From assembly GCA_014377915.1 (NCBI GenBank), contig JACMOT010000063.1:1-22148 (forward strand): 22,148 nt of DNA. The letters are read 5' to 3'. This DNA is from Tardiphaga sp. (lineage in GTDB: Bacteria; Pseudomonadota; Alphaproteobacteria; Rhizobiales; Xanthobacteraceae). The notes beneath the pieces were generated by a model. It searched no databases. It saw nothing but the letters and a program-made list of their open reading frames with translations, and had not been told where the DNA came from. The translations under genes and the position numbers were made by a program. Shown here in pieces: positions 1 to 8,078 of the stretch. How positions within the stretch are numbered: position 1 is the stretch's first letter; every line of letters begins with the position of its first letter.

Positions 1-55
1 AAAACGAAGTGGGCTTTCACGACTTGGTCCGTCAAGGCCGACCAGAACGACTGGC

Positions 56-1123
56 CTAGAGTCCGAGGATGCGCTTGGCATTGCCACCGGCGAGCTGGGC
101 CAGCGTCGTTTCATCCATGCCGTTGACGCCGGCGATGTGGCCGATCGGATTATACTCGGCCATGTCGAACGGATAGTCGGTGCCCATCACGATGCGGTCG
201 GGGCCGAACAGGTCCAGCATGTAAGCGAGCTGGTGATAGCTGAACACGACGGTGTCGAGATAGACCTGTCGCAGATAGGTGGTCGGTGGCAGCGGCAGAT
301 TGCCATGCGAATCCTGTCGCGCTCCCCAGGCATGGTCGATGCGGCCGGAATAGCCGGGCAGATAGCCACCACCATGGACCGCCATCAGCTTTAGTTCGGG
401 GAAACGTGCCAGCGTGCCTGAGAAAATCAGATTATGCAGCGCCAGCGTGGTTTCCAGTGGATTGCCGAGAACATTGTTGAAATAGAAATGCGTCAGACGG
501 TCGCCATGCGTGAAGCCGTTGGGATGCATCATGATGAAGGCGCCGAGCTGCTCGGCGCGGGCAAAGAACGGACGGAATTTTGGATCGGACAATTCCTGGC
601 CGTCGACATTGGTTAGGATCTGGACGCCCTTGAGCTTGAGATCGTTCATGACGTAGTCGAGCTCGCGTACCGCGACCTCCGGCTCCTGCAGCGTCACCAC
701 GCCGAGGCCGACGAAGCGGTCGGGTCGGCGCGCGCAGTATTCGGCCACGCCGTCATTGGCCATGCGATGCGCGGCTTCCGCGATTTTGGCGTCGACCGAG
801 TAGTAGCACTGGCCGGGAGCGGGAGCGACGACCTGGATGTCGATGCCCATTGCATCGAGATCGAACAGTCGCTTGTCAATCGTCGTCATGACATTGGCAA
901 TGTCCTTATCCTGCAGCGCATTGATTTCCCGGGTCGCGGCGTCGGCGAAGTGGGCCAGCGGGACCCGGCTCATATCGACATGCGGTTGGGCATGGGCGGA
1001 GGCCTGCGGCACCACGATATGCGCATGGATATCGACCGTCAGCGACGACGGGCGGCGAGCGCGTCCATCGGCGTCATGGATGCGGGCGGCGGTTCGGCCG
1101 TAACGGTTTTTCTTGTCGATCAT
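56..1123 (-). CDS. ACMSD-like metal-dependent amidohydrolase (amidohydrolase_2 family)
   Basis: This encodes a 355-residue TIM-barrel amidohydrolase of the COG2159/ACMSD type. The family includes aminocarboxymuconate-semialdehyde decarboxylase, gamma-resorcylate-type decarboxylases and the LigJ hydratase, all cytoplasmic enzymes of aromatic-ring catabolism. Visible metal ligands are the HxH pair in DIHAH (about residues 33 and 35), a His in MMHPNGF (about 200), the His of AVHGGG (about 250) and the Asp of GTDYPF (about 316). The HGGG...GR and GTDYP pattern is typical of decarboxylases. I chose the ATG at 1123; a GTG three codons upstream (1132) is also possible, and neither has a strong ribosome-binding site. 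It is the last gene of the nine-gene minus-strand run, about 30 bases after the Gfo/Idh gene. It may decarboxylate or hydrate a pathway carboxylate. Family confidence is high; the reaction is unknown. Confidence 0.88.
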   Translation of the reverse strand: MIDKKNRYGRTAARIHDADGRARRPSSLTVDIHAHIVVPQASAHAQPHVDMSRVPLAHFADAATREINALQDKDIANVMTTIDKRLFDLDAMGIDIQVVAPAPGQCYYSVDAKIAEAAHRMANDGVAEYCARRPDRFVGLGVVTLQEPEVAVRELDYVMNDLKLKGVQILTNVDGQELSDPKFRPFFARAEQLGAFIMMHPNGFTHGDRLTHFYFNNVLGNPLETTLALHNLIFSGTLARFPELKLMAVHGGGYLPGYSGRIDHAWGARQDSHGNLPLPPTTYLRQVYLDTVVFSYHQLAYMLDLFGPDRIVMGTDYPFDMAEYNPIGHIAGVNGMDETTLAQLAGGNAKRILGL

Positions 1124-1153
1124 GGTCTGCACTCGGGTTGCTGCGGGGGGTGT

Positions 1154-2146
1154 TCAGATGGTTTCGATACGGCCGCTGGCGGCGGAACGTTTGATGGCCT
1201 CGAAGGTGCGGACGTTCGCCAGCATTTCGTGATGGGGCACCGGATAGGCGCCGATGCCGAGCGCGGCACGGCCGAACGCCTCGAGATTGTCGCGCACGGC
1301 GGGATGCGCCGGATAGTCGATGACGACCGGGGCTAAGTCGCGCAACACGCGGGTCACGTCCCAGCCGGTCGGGTGCTCGGGATGGGTGCGGTCGCGGATT
1401 TCCATCCAGCCTTTTGAGCCGAGCAAAGCGAGGCGCCCCATGAAGGGGGTGGCGAGCACGGCGGTCAGCGTGGCGCTGGCGCCGGACTCGAAGGTCAGCA
1501 TGATCGACAGCATGTCGCCATTGGCAAAGTGGCTGCCGCGGGTGGCGAGATGCGCCCAGACCTGCTTCGGCTGGCCGAGGAAGGAGATCGAGAGATCGAC
1601 GAGATGGATCCCGGTGGCGGATAAAGGGCCAACCGGGTTGTCGGTCGGCGACAGCCGCCAGTTGTCGGCCGGCAGCGACAGGAACTTGTCCTGACTGAAA
1701 TTGGCCTCGAAGACGAGTGCTTCACCGAATTCTCCGTCGGTGAATCGTCGCTTCATGTCGATCACCGCCGGTTCGAAGCGGCGTTCGTGCCCGATGCCCA
1801 GCGTCACGCCGGCCTCGCGCACGGCGGCGATGGCGCGCTCGGCTTCGGCGGCCGTCGTACAGAGCGGCTTCTCGCAGAATACATGCTTGCCGGCGCGGGC
1901 CGCGGCCTCGATCTGCGTCGCGTGCTCGGTCTGCGGCGAACACAGGATCACGGCCTGGATGTCGGCGCGCTGCAGCGCTTCCTCGAAGCCGGCGCAGGTC
2001 GCGATGCCCAGTTCGGTCGAGATCCTGTTGCGCGCGCTGTCGAGCGGGTCGACGCCGAGCAGCGGCTTGACAACCTCGCTCGATGCCAGCGCGCGGGCGA
2101 TGGTCTGTCCCCACCAGCCCAGTCCGATGATAGCGGCATTAATCAT
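1154..2146 (-). CDS. Gfo/Idh/MocA family NAD(P)-dependent oxidoreductase
   Basis: This 330-residue protein has the usual length and order of the Gfo/Idh/MocA family. An N-terminal Rossmann fold carries GLGWWG at residues 8-13, and the conserved EKP lysine motif is at about 91-93. A C-terminal alpha/beta domain contains TGIHLVDL, the usual catalytic-histidine region. Members oxidise or reduce sugars, cyclitols, or aromatic-pathway hemiacetals and semialdehydes; LigC of protocatechuate 4,5-cleavage is one. The gene lies 25 bases after the beta-hydroxyacid dehydrogenase gene and about 30 before the amidohydrolase gene, so co-transcription is likely. A Gfo/Idh enzyme beside a LigJ/ACMSD-like amidohydrolase is compatible with a ring-cleavage lower pathway, but the sequence does not identify the substrate. 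The ATG at 2146 is the only sensible start; its Shine-Dalgarno is weak. Confidence 0.9.
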   Translation of the reverse strand: MINAAIIGLGWWGQTIARALASSEVVKPLLGVDPLDSARNRISTELGIATCAGFEEALQRADIQAVILCSPQTEHATQIEAAARAGKHVFCEKPLCTTAAEAERAIAAVREAGVTLGIGHERRFEPAVIDMKRRFTDGEFGEALVFEANFSQDKFLSLPADNWRLSPTDNPVGPLSATGIHLVDLSISFLGQPKQVWAHLATRGSHFANGDMLSIMLTFESGASATLTAVLATPFMGRLALLGSKGWMEIRDRTHPEHPTGWDVTRVLRDLAPVVIDYPAHPAVRDNLEAFGRAALGIGAYPVPHHEMLANVRTFEAIKRSAASGRIETI

Positions 2147-2171
2147 TCGAGCGTTCCCGATCGTGGTGAGG

Positions 2172-3059
2172 TTACGATGTGCGCGTGGACCAGAAAGCCG
2201 GCATGCCGCTGATGACGTCGGTGTCGCCCAGGCCTGCCGCTTCGGCCTCGGCGAAAACGGCGGCGGCGCTGGCGGCGACAGGCAACGTGGTGCCGAGCTT
2301 CTTGGCGTAGTTGACGGCGGTCAGCAGATCCTTCTTGCCACCGCTGACCGAGAACTGCGTCGCGGCGCGCTCTCCGGTGACGAGTAGTTTGACGATGTCG
2401 GCGGCGCGCATTTTCAGCGCGGGCGGCGCGCCGGGCGTATCGGCAAGGATGTCGATCAGGCGTTCTGGCGGAAGACCGAGCGGCTTGCACAGGGTCAGCG
2501 ATTCCGCCAGCGCCTGTAGATAGACCATCAGCGGCAGGTTGACGGCGAGCTTGACCGCGGCGCCGGCCCCCAGCTTGCCGACATGTTCGGTCCGGCGGCA
2601 AAGCTGTTCGAGCAGCGGCAGCGCGCGCGCAAAATCGGTCTCGCTGCCGCCGGCGAGGCCAAACAGCTTGCCGTCACGCGCGGGGCCGACGGTGCCGCCG
2701 ACCGGACATTCGACAAAACCACCGCCGGCTTCGGTCACGGCGGTGCCGAGTTCGACCATCGTCTCCGGCAACACCGTGCTCATGTCGATGATCAGTCTGC
2801 CGGCGAGGTCGGCTTTCAACAGGCCGTTGTCGGCGTGATAGACCGCCTGCATCGCGGCGTCGTTCAACAGCATGACGATGACGATGTCGGATGCCGCGAC
2901 CAGCGCCGCCGGCGACTCCGCATGTCTGGCGCCGGCGTCGACCAGCGACTGGGTCTTGGCGCGGTCGCGATTCCACACCGTGAGGTCATGCCCCTGCGCC
3001 ATCACGCGTTGCGCAATGGCCGCGCCCATTCGTCCCGTGCCGCAGATTCCGATCTTCAT
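2172..3059 (-). CDS. 3-hydroxyisobutyrate dehydrogenase-like NAD(P)-dependent oxidoreductase
   Basis: This encodes a 295-residue beta-hydroxyacid dehydrogenase (HIBADH/GarR/GLYR family). The nucleotide-binding GTGRMG is at residues 7-12. The substrate loop ECPVGG begins at about 117, where the family usually has DAPVSGG. The catalytic lysine is in GAAVKLAVN at about 170, with Asn 174 following. Such enzymes interconvert a beta-hydroxyacid and its semialdehyde or keto form. The frame stays open upstream to 3158, but the ATG at 3059 begins the Rossmann strand MKIGICG and has AAGGA just upstream, so the longer form is rejected. It starts 13 bases after the molybdopterin subunit gene. A second, clearly diverged family member lies at 11562-12437. 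Confidence 0.9.
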   Translation of the reverse strand: MKIGICGTGRMGAAIAQRVMAQGHDLTVWNRDRAKTQSLVDAGARHAESPAALVAASDIVIVMLLNDAAMQAVYHADNGLLKADLAGRLIIDMSTVLPETMVELGTAVTEAGGGFVECPVGGTVGPARDGKLFGLAGGSETDFARALPLLEQLCRRTEHVGKLGAGAAVKLAVNLPLMVYLQALAESLTLCKPLGLPPERLIDILADTPGAPPALKMRAADIVKLLVTGERAATQFSVSGGKKDLLTAVNYAKKLGTTLPVAASAAAVFAEAEAAGLGDTDVISGMPAFWSTRTS

Positions 3060-3072
3060 GACGATTCCTTGC

Positions 3073-5172
3073 TCATAGCGCGTTGATGGCGGCTTCGATC
3101 CGCTCAAAGGTGAGGGGCATGTCGCGGGCGCGAGCGCCGAGCGCATGGGCAATCGCATTGCCGATCGCCGCGGCGATGGGACCGGCCGCGCATTCGCCGG
3201 CGCCGAGCGCGGCTTCGCCGGGACGTTCGATGATCTCGGTGTGGATGCGCGGGATCTCGGAGAAGTTCAGGATCGGGTAGTCGTCCCATGAGCGCACCGC
3301 GAAGCCGTCGCGGGTCCATGGTACCTGTTCTTTCAGCGTCCAGCTGGCGGCCTGGATGACGCCGCCTTCGACCTGGTTGATTGTGCCGTCGCGGTGGATG
3401 ATCTCGCCGGCGTCGAGTACGCCATAGACGTCCTTGATGGTGATCACGTCCGTAACCTCGACAGTCGCGACCGCCGCGTAATAGGCGCCGTGGTTCTTGT
3501 AGCGGCTGAAACCAATGCCGCGACCAACACCTTCGCCGCCGCGATCGGCCGGGTCCCACTTGGACAATTTGGCCGCGGCGCGGATCACGGCTTCGGCGCG
3601 CGGCTCCTCGAGGTGACGCAGCCGAAACTCGACCGGATCGATGCCGGCCAGCGCTGCCAGCTCATCCATGAAACTTTCGATCGCGAACACGTTGCAATGC
3701 GCGCCGAGCGAACGCAGCGCGGAGCTGCGCAGCGGCCCCTGCGGCAGCAGATGATGGGTGATGCCGCGCTTGCCCAGCCGATACAGCGGCACCGCGTTGC
3801 GGTCGCCACCGCCATAGGGGCGCGGCGCCTCGTTGGGCGGGCCTGGCGGATGCGGCGGATCGATCTGCTGCGCGGCCAGCAGATTGACGCCGTCGCCGAA
3901 GCCGGGCCGTGCCAGATGCGGCGGGCTCCACACCGCGTGTTGCCATTCCACAATCTGCCCGGCGGCGTCGAGTGCGCCTTGCAGTTCGACCCGCATCGCC
4001 GCGCCGAACGGCGACCAGCTCAGTTCGTCGGCGCGTGTCCACTGACACATCACCGGCACCTTTGCCGCGCGCGCCAGCAATGCGGCGTCAAGGGCCACGT
4101 CGTCGGCGCCGTTGTGGCCATAGCAGCCGGCGCCCTGGGCGTGGATCACCCGCACCTGCTGCTTGTCGAGGTGCAGCGTCCGCGCCAGCGCGCCGCGTAA
4201 CGGATGGATACCCTGCGAGTGCGACCAGACCGTCACGTGATCGGCCTCCCACATCGCCACCGCGCAGGATGGTCCGATCGAGGCATGCGCGATGAACGGG
4301 CGGGAATAGACGGCGTGATGGCGAAGCACCGCCATCGGCTCCGGACCGTCGTCGGCGAGAAAGGTCGTGCTGCGCGGCGTCAATGCCGCGATCCAGTCAT
4401 GCGGATCGGCCGTCTCGGGCAACTCGGCTTCGCGCCGCCATTGCGCCGTTCGGGCGGCGACTTCGATCGCTCGCAACGCCTGCTCGTCACGGCGGGCGAC
4501 CACGCCCATGAAGCTCCCATCGAGGACCACGGCGATGACGCCGGACAGGGCGGCCACCTTGTCATTGTCGAACGAGACCAGGCGGTCGCGGGGATGGGCG
4601 CCGCGCAATACGCGGCCGTAATGCATCCGCGGCAGCGTCATGTCCTGGATGAAGGCCGCGCCGGTCAGCTTGCCGGCGAGGTCCAGTCGTCGCAGCAGGC
4701 CCGCGTCGATCGTCCCACCGCGCAGCTGCGGCGGCGGCAGATCGGCGCTCGAGCGATTTAGATCGACATCCGCGGCCATGTCCCAGTAGCTGAGGCCTTC
4801 GTTGCGCGTCGACCGCGTGAAGACGCCGGCCACGACGTCGATCGCGCCTTCGCCGAGTACAGCCTGCGCCCGCTGGGCAAATAATTCGCGCACTTGCGCG
4901 CAGGCCCAGCGCATCGCCGAGCCGCCATGCTCGACCGAGAAGCTTCCGGCGGTATAGCCTTCCTCCGGCGAGGAATCGGTGTCGGTCGGCTGCATATGGA
5001 TGTCAGCGAGATCGACGCCGAGTTCGCGGGCCGCAATGGCGGCGATCGCCGTGACCGCGCCCTGGCCGAGCTCGACCTTGCCGGTGCGGATGGTGATGAC
5101 ATCCGGGCCGTCGATCGAGACCCATCGGTTGAGCCGCGGATTGAGCGCCAGGTTGGCGGGAAGCTGCGTCAT
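3073..5172 (-). CDS. Molybdopterin-binding subunit of an IorB-like xanthine dehydrogenase family hydroxylase
   Basis: This 699-residue protein resembles the large subunits of two-subunit molybdenum hydroxylases such as isoquinoline 1-oxidoreductase (IorB) and the related nicotinate dehydrogenase type. These enzymes insert oxygen from water at an electron-poor ring carbon or aldehyde. An N-terminal segment with GKVELGQG and a T-D-T-D-S-SPEEGYTAGS stretch is typical. GAGCYGHNGADD in the middle is a molybdopterin-contact region. GAGECAAGP near the C terminus carries the presumed catalytic Glu. I see no twin-arginine signal and no CxxCH haem site. The start at 5172 is set by a 4-base ATGA overlap with the [2Fe-2S] gene; the frame is open upstream to 5532 but that part is antisense-like Arg-rich sequence. 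The physiological electron acceptor is not evident. The substrate is unknown. Confidence 0.88.
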   Translation of the reverse strand: MTQLPANLALNPRLNRWVSIDGPDVITIRTGKVELGQGAVTAIAAIAARELGVDLADIHMQPTDTDSSPEEGYTAGSFSVEHGGSAMRWACAQVRELFAQRAQAVLGEGAIDVVAGVFTRSTRNEGLSYWDMAADVDLNRSSADLPPPQLRGGTIDAGLLRRLDLAGKLTGAAFIQDMTLPRMHYGRVLRGAHPRDRLVSFDNDKVAALSGVIAVVLDGSFMGVVARRDEQALRAIEVAARTAQWRREAELPETADPHDWIAALTPRSTTFLADDGPEPMAVLRHHAVYSRPFIAHASIGPSCAVAMWEADHVTVWSHSQGIHPLRGALARTLHLDKQQVRVIHAQGAGCYGHNGADDVALDAALLARAAKVPVMCQWTRADELSWSPFGAAMRVELQGALDAAGQIVEWQHAVWSPPHLARPGFGDGVNLLAAQQIDPPHPPGPPNEAPRPYGGGDRNAVPLYRLGKRGITHHLLPQGPLRSSALRSLGAHCNVFAIESFMDELAALAGIDPVEFRLRHLEEPRAEAVIRAAAKLSKWDPADRGGEGVGRGIGFSRYKNHGAYYAAVATVEVTDVITIKDVYGVLDAGEIIHRDGTINQVEGGVIQAASWTLKEQVPWTRDGFAVRSWDDYPILNFSEIPRIHTEIIERPGEAALGAGECAAGPIAAAIGNAIAHALGARARDMPLTFERIEAAINAL

Positions 5173-5669
5173 GACGCGCTCCCCGGCTGGCCAGTCATCG
5201 CCCGATCGGTCGCGCGCAGAATGCGGACCTGCGCGCCGCAGCGGCACAGGTGTCGCTCGTCCAGCGTGGCCACGATCTCGCGGCGATCCGCCGGTGGCGA
5301 GCGGTCGAGAAGTCCGGTGACAGTCATCAAGATGCCGTTGATGCAATAGCCGCATTGCGCGGCCTGCTCGTCGAGGAACAGGCGCTGCAACCGACCCGGC
5401 GCGCCATCGCGGTTTAGCCCTTCGACGGTCACGATGGTGCGATCGGCAACCACGGAGATTGGGGTGGTGCAGGACTGGATCGGCCGGCCGTCGAGCAGCA
5501 CGGTGCAGGCGCCGCAATTGCCTTGCGCGCAACCGACGCGCGTTCCCTTCAAATTGAGGTCCTGACGCAACGCCATCAGCAAGGAGAGATCCTCATTCGC
5601 GGCGACGCTCACAGCGTCGCCATTCACGTTCAGGGACCAGGTCTTTTCAACAGCGTCTGCCAAATCCAT
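5169..5669 (-). CDS. [2Fe-2S] subunit of an IorA-like molybdenum hydroxylase
   Basis: This 166-residue iron-sulfur subunit carries electrons away from the molybdenum centre of the adjacent large subunit. The N-terminal plant-type ferredoxin domain has Cys 47, 52, 55 and 67 (GCAQGNCGAC pattern). The C-terminal four-helix domain has Cys 106, 109, 142 and 144 (QCGYC and CRCG). All eight cluster ligands are therefore present. Length is normal for the family (150-180). The gene overlaps the large subunit gene by 4 bases and starts 12 bases after livF ends, with GGAG close to the ATG. No FAD subunit accompanies this pair, unlike the CoxMSL set at 19739 onward, which supports the two-subunit IorAB assignment. 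Confidence 0.92.
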   Translation of the reverse strand: MDLADAVEKTWSLNVNGDAVSVAANEDLSLLMALRQDLNLKGTRVGCAQGNCGACTVLLDGRPIQSCTTPISVVADRTIVTVEGLNRDGAPGRLQRLFLDEQAAQCGYCINGILMTVTGLLDRSPPADRREIVATLDERHLCRCGAQVRILRATDRAMTGQPGSAS

Positions 5670-5681
5670 TGCTCCGATTGA

Positions 5682-6407
5682 TCAATGGGCGTGGTAGACG
5701 CCGAGGTGCTGGGCGACAAGGTCCTCATCGGTGCGGACCTGGTCGGCAGTCCCCACGAAAGCGCATCGCCCGGTGTTAAGGATCACGGCCTGGTCGGCGA
5801 CATCGAGTGCCAGTCGGCGGTTCTGTTCGACCAGGATGATCGATTGTCCTTCGGACTTCAGTCTCTTGATGGTCTGGCCGACCTCGGCGACGATCAGTGG
5901 TGCCAGCCCTTCGGACGGTTCGTCCAGCAGCAGTACCGATGGATTGCCCATCAGCGCGCGGCCGATCGCCAGCATCTGCTGCTCGCCGCCGGACAAGGTG
6001 CCGGCATATTGCGCGTGGCGTTCCCGCAGCCGCGGGAACATCTCGAAGATGCGCTCGAGCGTCCAGGGGCGATCGGTCTCGTTGAGACGCTGACGCGCGA
6101 CAACGAGATTCTCGCGCACCGACAGCGACGGAAAGATCCGGCGACCCTGCGGTACCAAGCCAATACCAAGCCGGGAAATCCGTTCCGGGCTGAGGCCGGT
6201 GATCGGGGTTCCGAACAGGCGGATCTCGCCCCGCGGCGGCGTCAGGAAACCGACGATCGTCGAGATGCAGGTGGTCTTGCCGGCGCCGTTGCGTCCCAGC
6301 AGCGCCAGCACCTGGCCGGCCTGCAAAGCGAAGCTGACGCCGTGCAGCACATGGCTGTCGCCATAGAACGCATCGACATGGCTGAGGGTGAGCGCGTCAG
6401 TTGCCAA
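5682..6407 (-). CDS. livF: Branched-chain amino acid-type ABC transporter ATP-binding protein LivF
   Basis: This 241-residue ATPase is one of the two cytoplasmic motor subunits of a LIV/HAAT-type importer. Walker A GRNGAGKTT is at residues 38-46, the signature LSGGEQQ at 138-144, and Walker B LLLDEP at about 159-164. VPQGRRIFPSLSV is characteristic of LivF rather than LivG. The start is a TTG at 6407, overlapping the end of livG by 11 bases; GAGG lies six bases upstream, and no ATG occurs near the expected N terminus, so the TTG is well supported. LIV-type systems also import aromatic acids, amides and dicarboxylates, and here the next genes are catabolic, so an aromatic substrate is plausible. 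Confidence 0.93.
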   Translation of the reverse strand: MATDALTLSHVDAFYGDSHVLHGVSFALQAGQVLALLGRNGAGKTTCISTIVGFLTPPRGEIRLFGTPITGLSPERISRLGIGLVPQGRRIFPSLSVRENLVVARQRLNETDRPWTLERIFEMFPRLRERHAQYAGTLSGGEQQMLAIGRALMGNPSVLLLDEPSEGLAPLIVAEVGQTIKRLKSEGQSIILVEQNRRLALDVADQAVILNTGRCAFVGTADQVRTDEDLVAQHLGVYHAH

Positions 6408-7146
6408 GATACACCTCGCGGGTTTTGGCGTCGGCGATCACCGCGTCGCGCTCGCCGTCGACGATCACGCTGCCGTAATTCAGCAGCGTCACGGTTTCGG
6501 CGAGATCGAGCGCCGTATCCATGTCGTGCTCGATCATGATCACCGCGGTTTCGCGCGGGATCGCCGCGATCAGCGCCTTGACCGTGGTCCGTTCCGAACT
6601 CGACAGACCGGCCAGCGGCTCGTCCAGCAGCAGCAGACGCGGCTTTTGCGCCAGCGCCATCGCCAGTTCGACGCGGCGTTTTTCGCCATAGGCGATATCG
6701 GAGACCGGATGCGAGGCGCGATCCTCGAGCCCGACCATGGCGAGGATACGGCGCGATTCGCGCGCCAGATCACCATAGGACGCCAGCGACCGGACCGGTT
6801 GCCAGCGCTCGCGGCGCAGGCCCATCAGTCCCAGCGTCACGTTGTGCTCCAGCGTATCCTGCGTGAACAGCGTGATGATCTGGTAGGTGCGCGACAGCCC
6901 GCAATGCGCGCGCTGGTCGGGCCGCAGCCGGGTGATGTCGCGGCCGAACAGTTTGACCTGGCCGGAATTCGGCAACATGTCGCCGGTGATCTGGTTGAAC
7001 AGGGTCGTCTTGCCGGCGCCGTTCGGACCGATCATCAGGCGCCGTTCGCCGGGCCGGACTTTCAGCGACACATTCTTGGTCACGGCCAGTCCGCCGAAAG
7101 CCTTGCAGAGGTTGGTGATTTCGAGCGCGTATTCCGCTGTCGTCAT
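6397..7146 (-). CDS. livG: Branched-chain amino acid-type ABC transporter ATP-binding protein LivG
   Basis: This 249-residue ATPase pairs with LivF. Walker A is GPNGAGKTT at about residues 40-48 and Walker B LLLLDEPLAGL at about 171-181. The signature region reads IAYGEKRRVELA, a mildly degenerate form of the LSYG(E/Q)(Q/K)R pattern usual in LivG. The H-loop is in MIEHDMD at about 204-210. The ATG at 7146 overlaps the livM stop by 4 bases (ATGA). The frame is open upstream inside livM to 7485, but that extension is Arg/His-rich shadow sequence and is excluded. Translational coupling with livM and livF is likely. Confidence 0.93.
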   Translation of the reverse strand: MTTAEYALEITNLCKAFGGLAVTKNVSLKVRPGERRLMIGPNGAGKTTLFNQITGDMLPNSGQVKLFGRDITRLRPDQRAHCGLSRTYQIITLFTQDTLEHNVTLGLMGLRRERWQPVRSLASYGDLARESRRILAMVGLEDRASHPVSDIAYGEKRRVELAMALAQKPRLLLLDEPLAGLSSSERTTVKALIAAIPRETAVIMIEHDMDTALDLAETVTLLNYGSVIVDGERDAVIADAKTREVYLGN

Positions 7147-8078
7147 GGCTGCGTCCTCCGTAATCGGTCGACCAGCTTGCGCGCGCCGGGCACGATGCCT
7201 GTGGGCATGAACAGCACGATCAGCAGGAAGATGATGCCGAGCAGCATGTTCCAGCGTTCGATATAGGCGGAGGCGTAATTCTTCAGCAGGCTGACCAGCG
7301 CCGCGCCGACCACCGGGCCGCCCAGCGTGCCCGAGCCGCCGGCAATCACGCCGAGCAAGCCCTCGGCGGAGTTGGTGATCGAGAGCGAGGTCGGATGAAT
7401 GTATTTGTGATAGTAGACGTAGAGCAGCCCGGCGATGCCCGCCCAGAAACCGGCATAGATGAAGGTGATCCAGCGGATCATCCATGGATTGAAGCCGAGC
7501 GCGGCCATCCGGCGCGGCTGGTCACGGACGCCCTTCAGCGACGAGCCGAACGCCGAGGTCACGAAGATCGCCATGGCGCCGAAGGACAGCGCGCCGATCA
7601 TCAGCGTGAACCAGTAATAGGCCGCGGGGCTTTCCAGCGAGATGCCGAATGGCAGCGGCCGGGTAATGCCGGAAATGCCGTTGTCGCCATTGGTCACGGA
7701 GGTCATCCGGTAGGCCAGACCCCACAGCACCTGCGACATCGCCAGCGTGATCATCAGGAAGCTCAGTCCGGTCGCGCGCAAGGCCAGCAGGCCGAACAAA
7801 GCGGCGCACAGCGTAGTGCCGATGATCGAGATCAGTGCCGCGGCGCCATTGCCGATGCCGTAACGCGTAGTCAGGATCGCCACGATGTAGGCGGAGAGCC
7901 CCATATAGGTCGCGTGACCGAGCGACGTCATGCCACCGTAGCCGACCAGCAGATTTAGGCTCATCGCAAACACCACGGCGATCAGCACCTGCGTGCTCAG
8001 ATTGACGTAGAAGTCTCCGGAAAACAGCGGCAGCGTAATCAGCAGACCGGCAAGGATAAGGATAGCGAGTTTCTTCAT
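7143..8078 (-). CDS. livM: Branched-chain amino acid-type ABC transporter permease LivM
   Basis: This is a 311-residue integral membrane permease. It opens with a hydrophobic segment (LAILILAGLLITLPLF) and has about eight to ten further hydrophobic helices. The family landmark LLVGYGGMTSLGHATYMGLSAY is at about 43-64, and the cytoplasmic coupling (EAA-like) region is around SLKGVRDQPRRMAALG in the middle. GGSGTLGGPVVGAA near the C terminus is also typical of LivM. The gene overlaps livH by 4 bases at its start and livG by 4 bases at its end. It would form the translocation pore with LivH. Confidence 0.93.
   Translation of the reverse strand: MKKLAILILAGLLITLPLFSGDFYVNLSTQVLIAVVFAMSLNLLVGYGGMTSLGHATYMGLSAYIVAILTTRYGIGNGAAALISIIGTTLCAALFGLLALRATGLSFLMITLAMSQVLWGLAYRMTSVTNGDNGISGITRPLPFGISLESPAAYYWFTLMIGALSFGAMAIFVTSAFGSSLKGVRDQPRRMAALGFNPWMIRWITFIYAGFWAGIAGLLYVYYHKYIHPTSLSITNSAEGLLGVIAGGSGTLGGPVVGAALVSLLKNYASAYIERWNMLLGIIFLLIVLFMPTGIVPGARKLVDRLRRTQP

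Noticed and set aside
1..20. A GTG on the minus strand at 18-20 could begin another gene reading off the left edge (first residues MKAHFV).
   Set aside because: Only about six codons are visible and the upstream GGA is weak; it would fit a dehydrogenase start but cannot be supported.
2141..2150. AATCATTCGA, identical to the first ten bases of operator copy B.
   Set aside because: It overlaps the Gfo/Idh start codon inside a continuous operon and lacks the GATAAA half; the match comes from the codons ATG ATT AAT.
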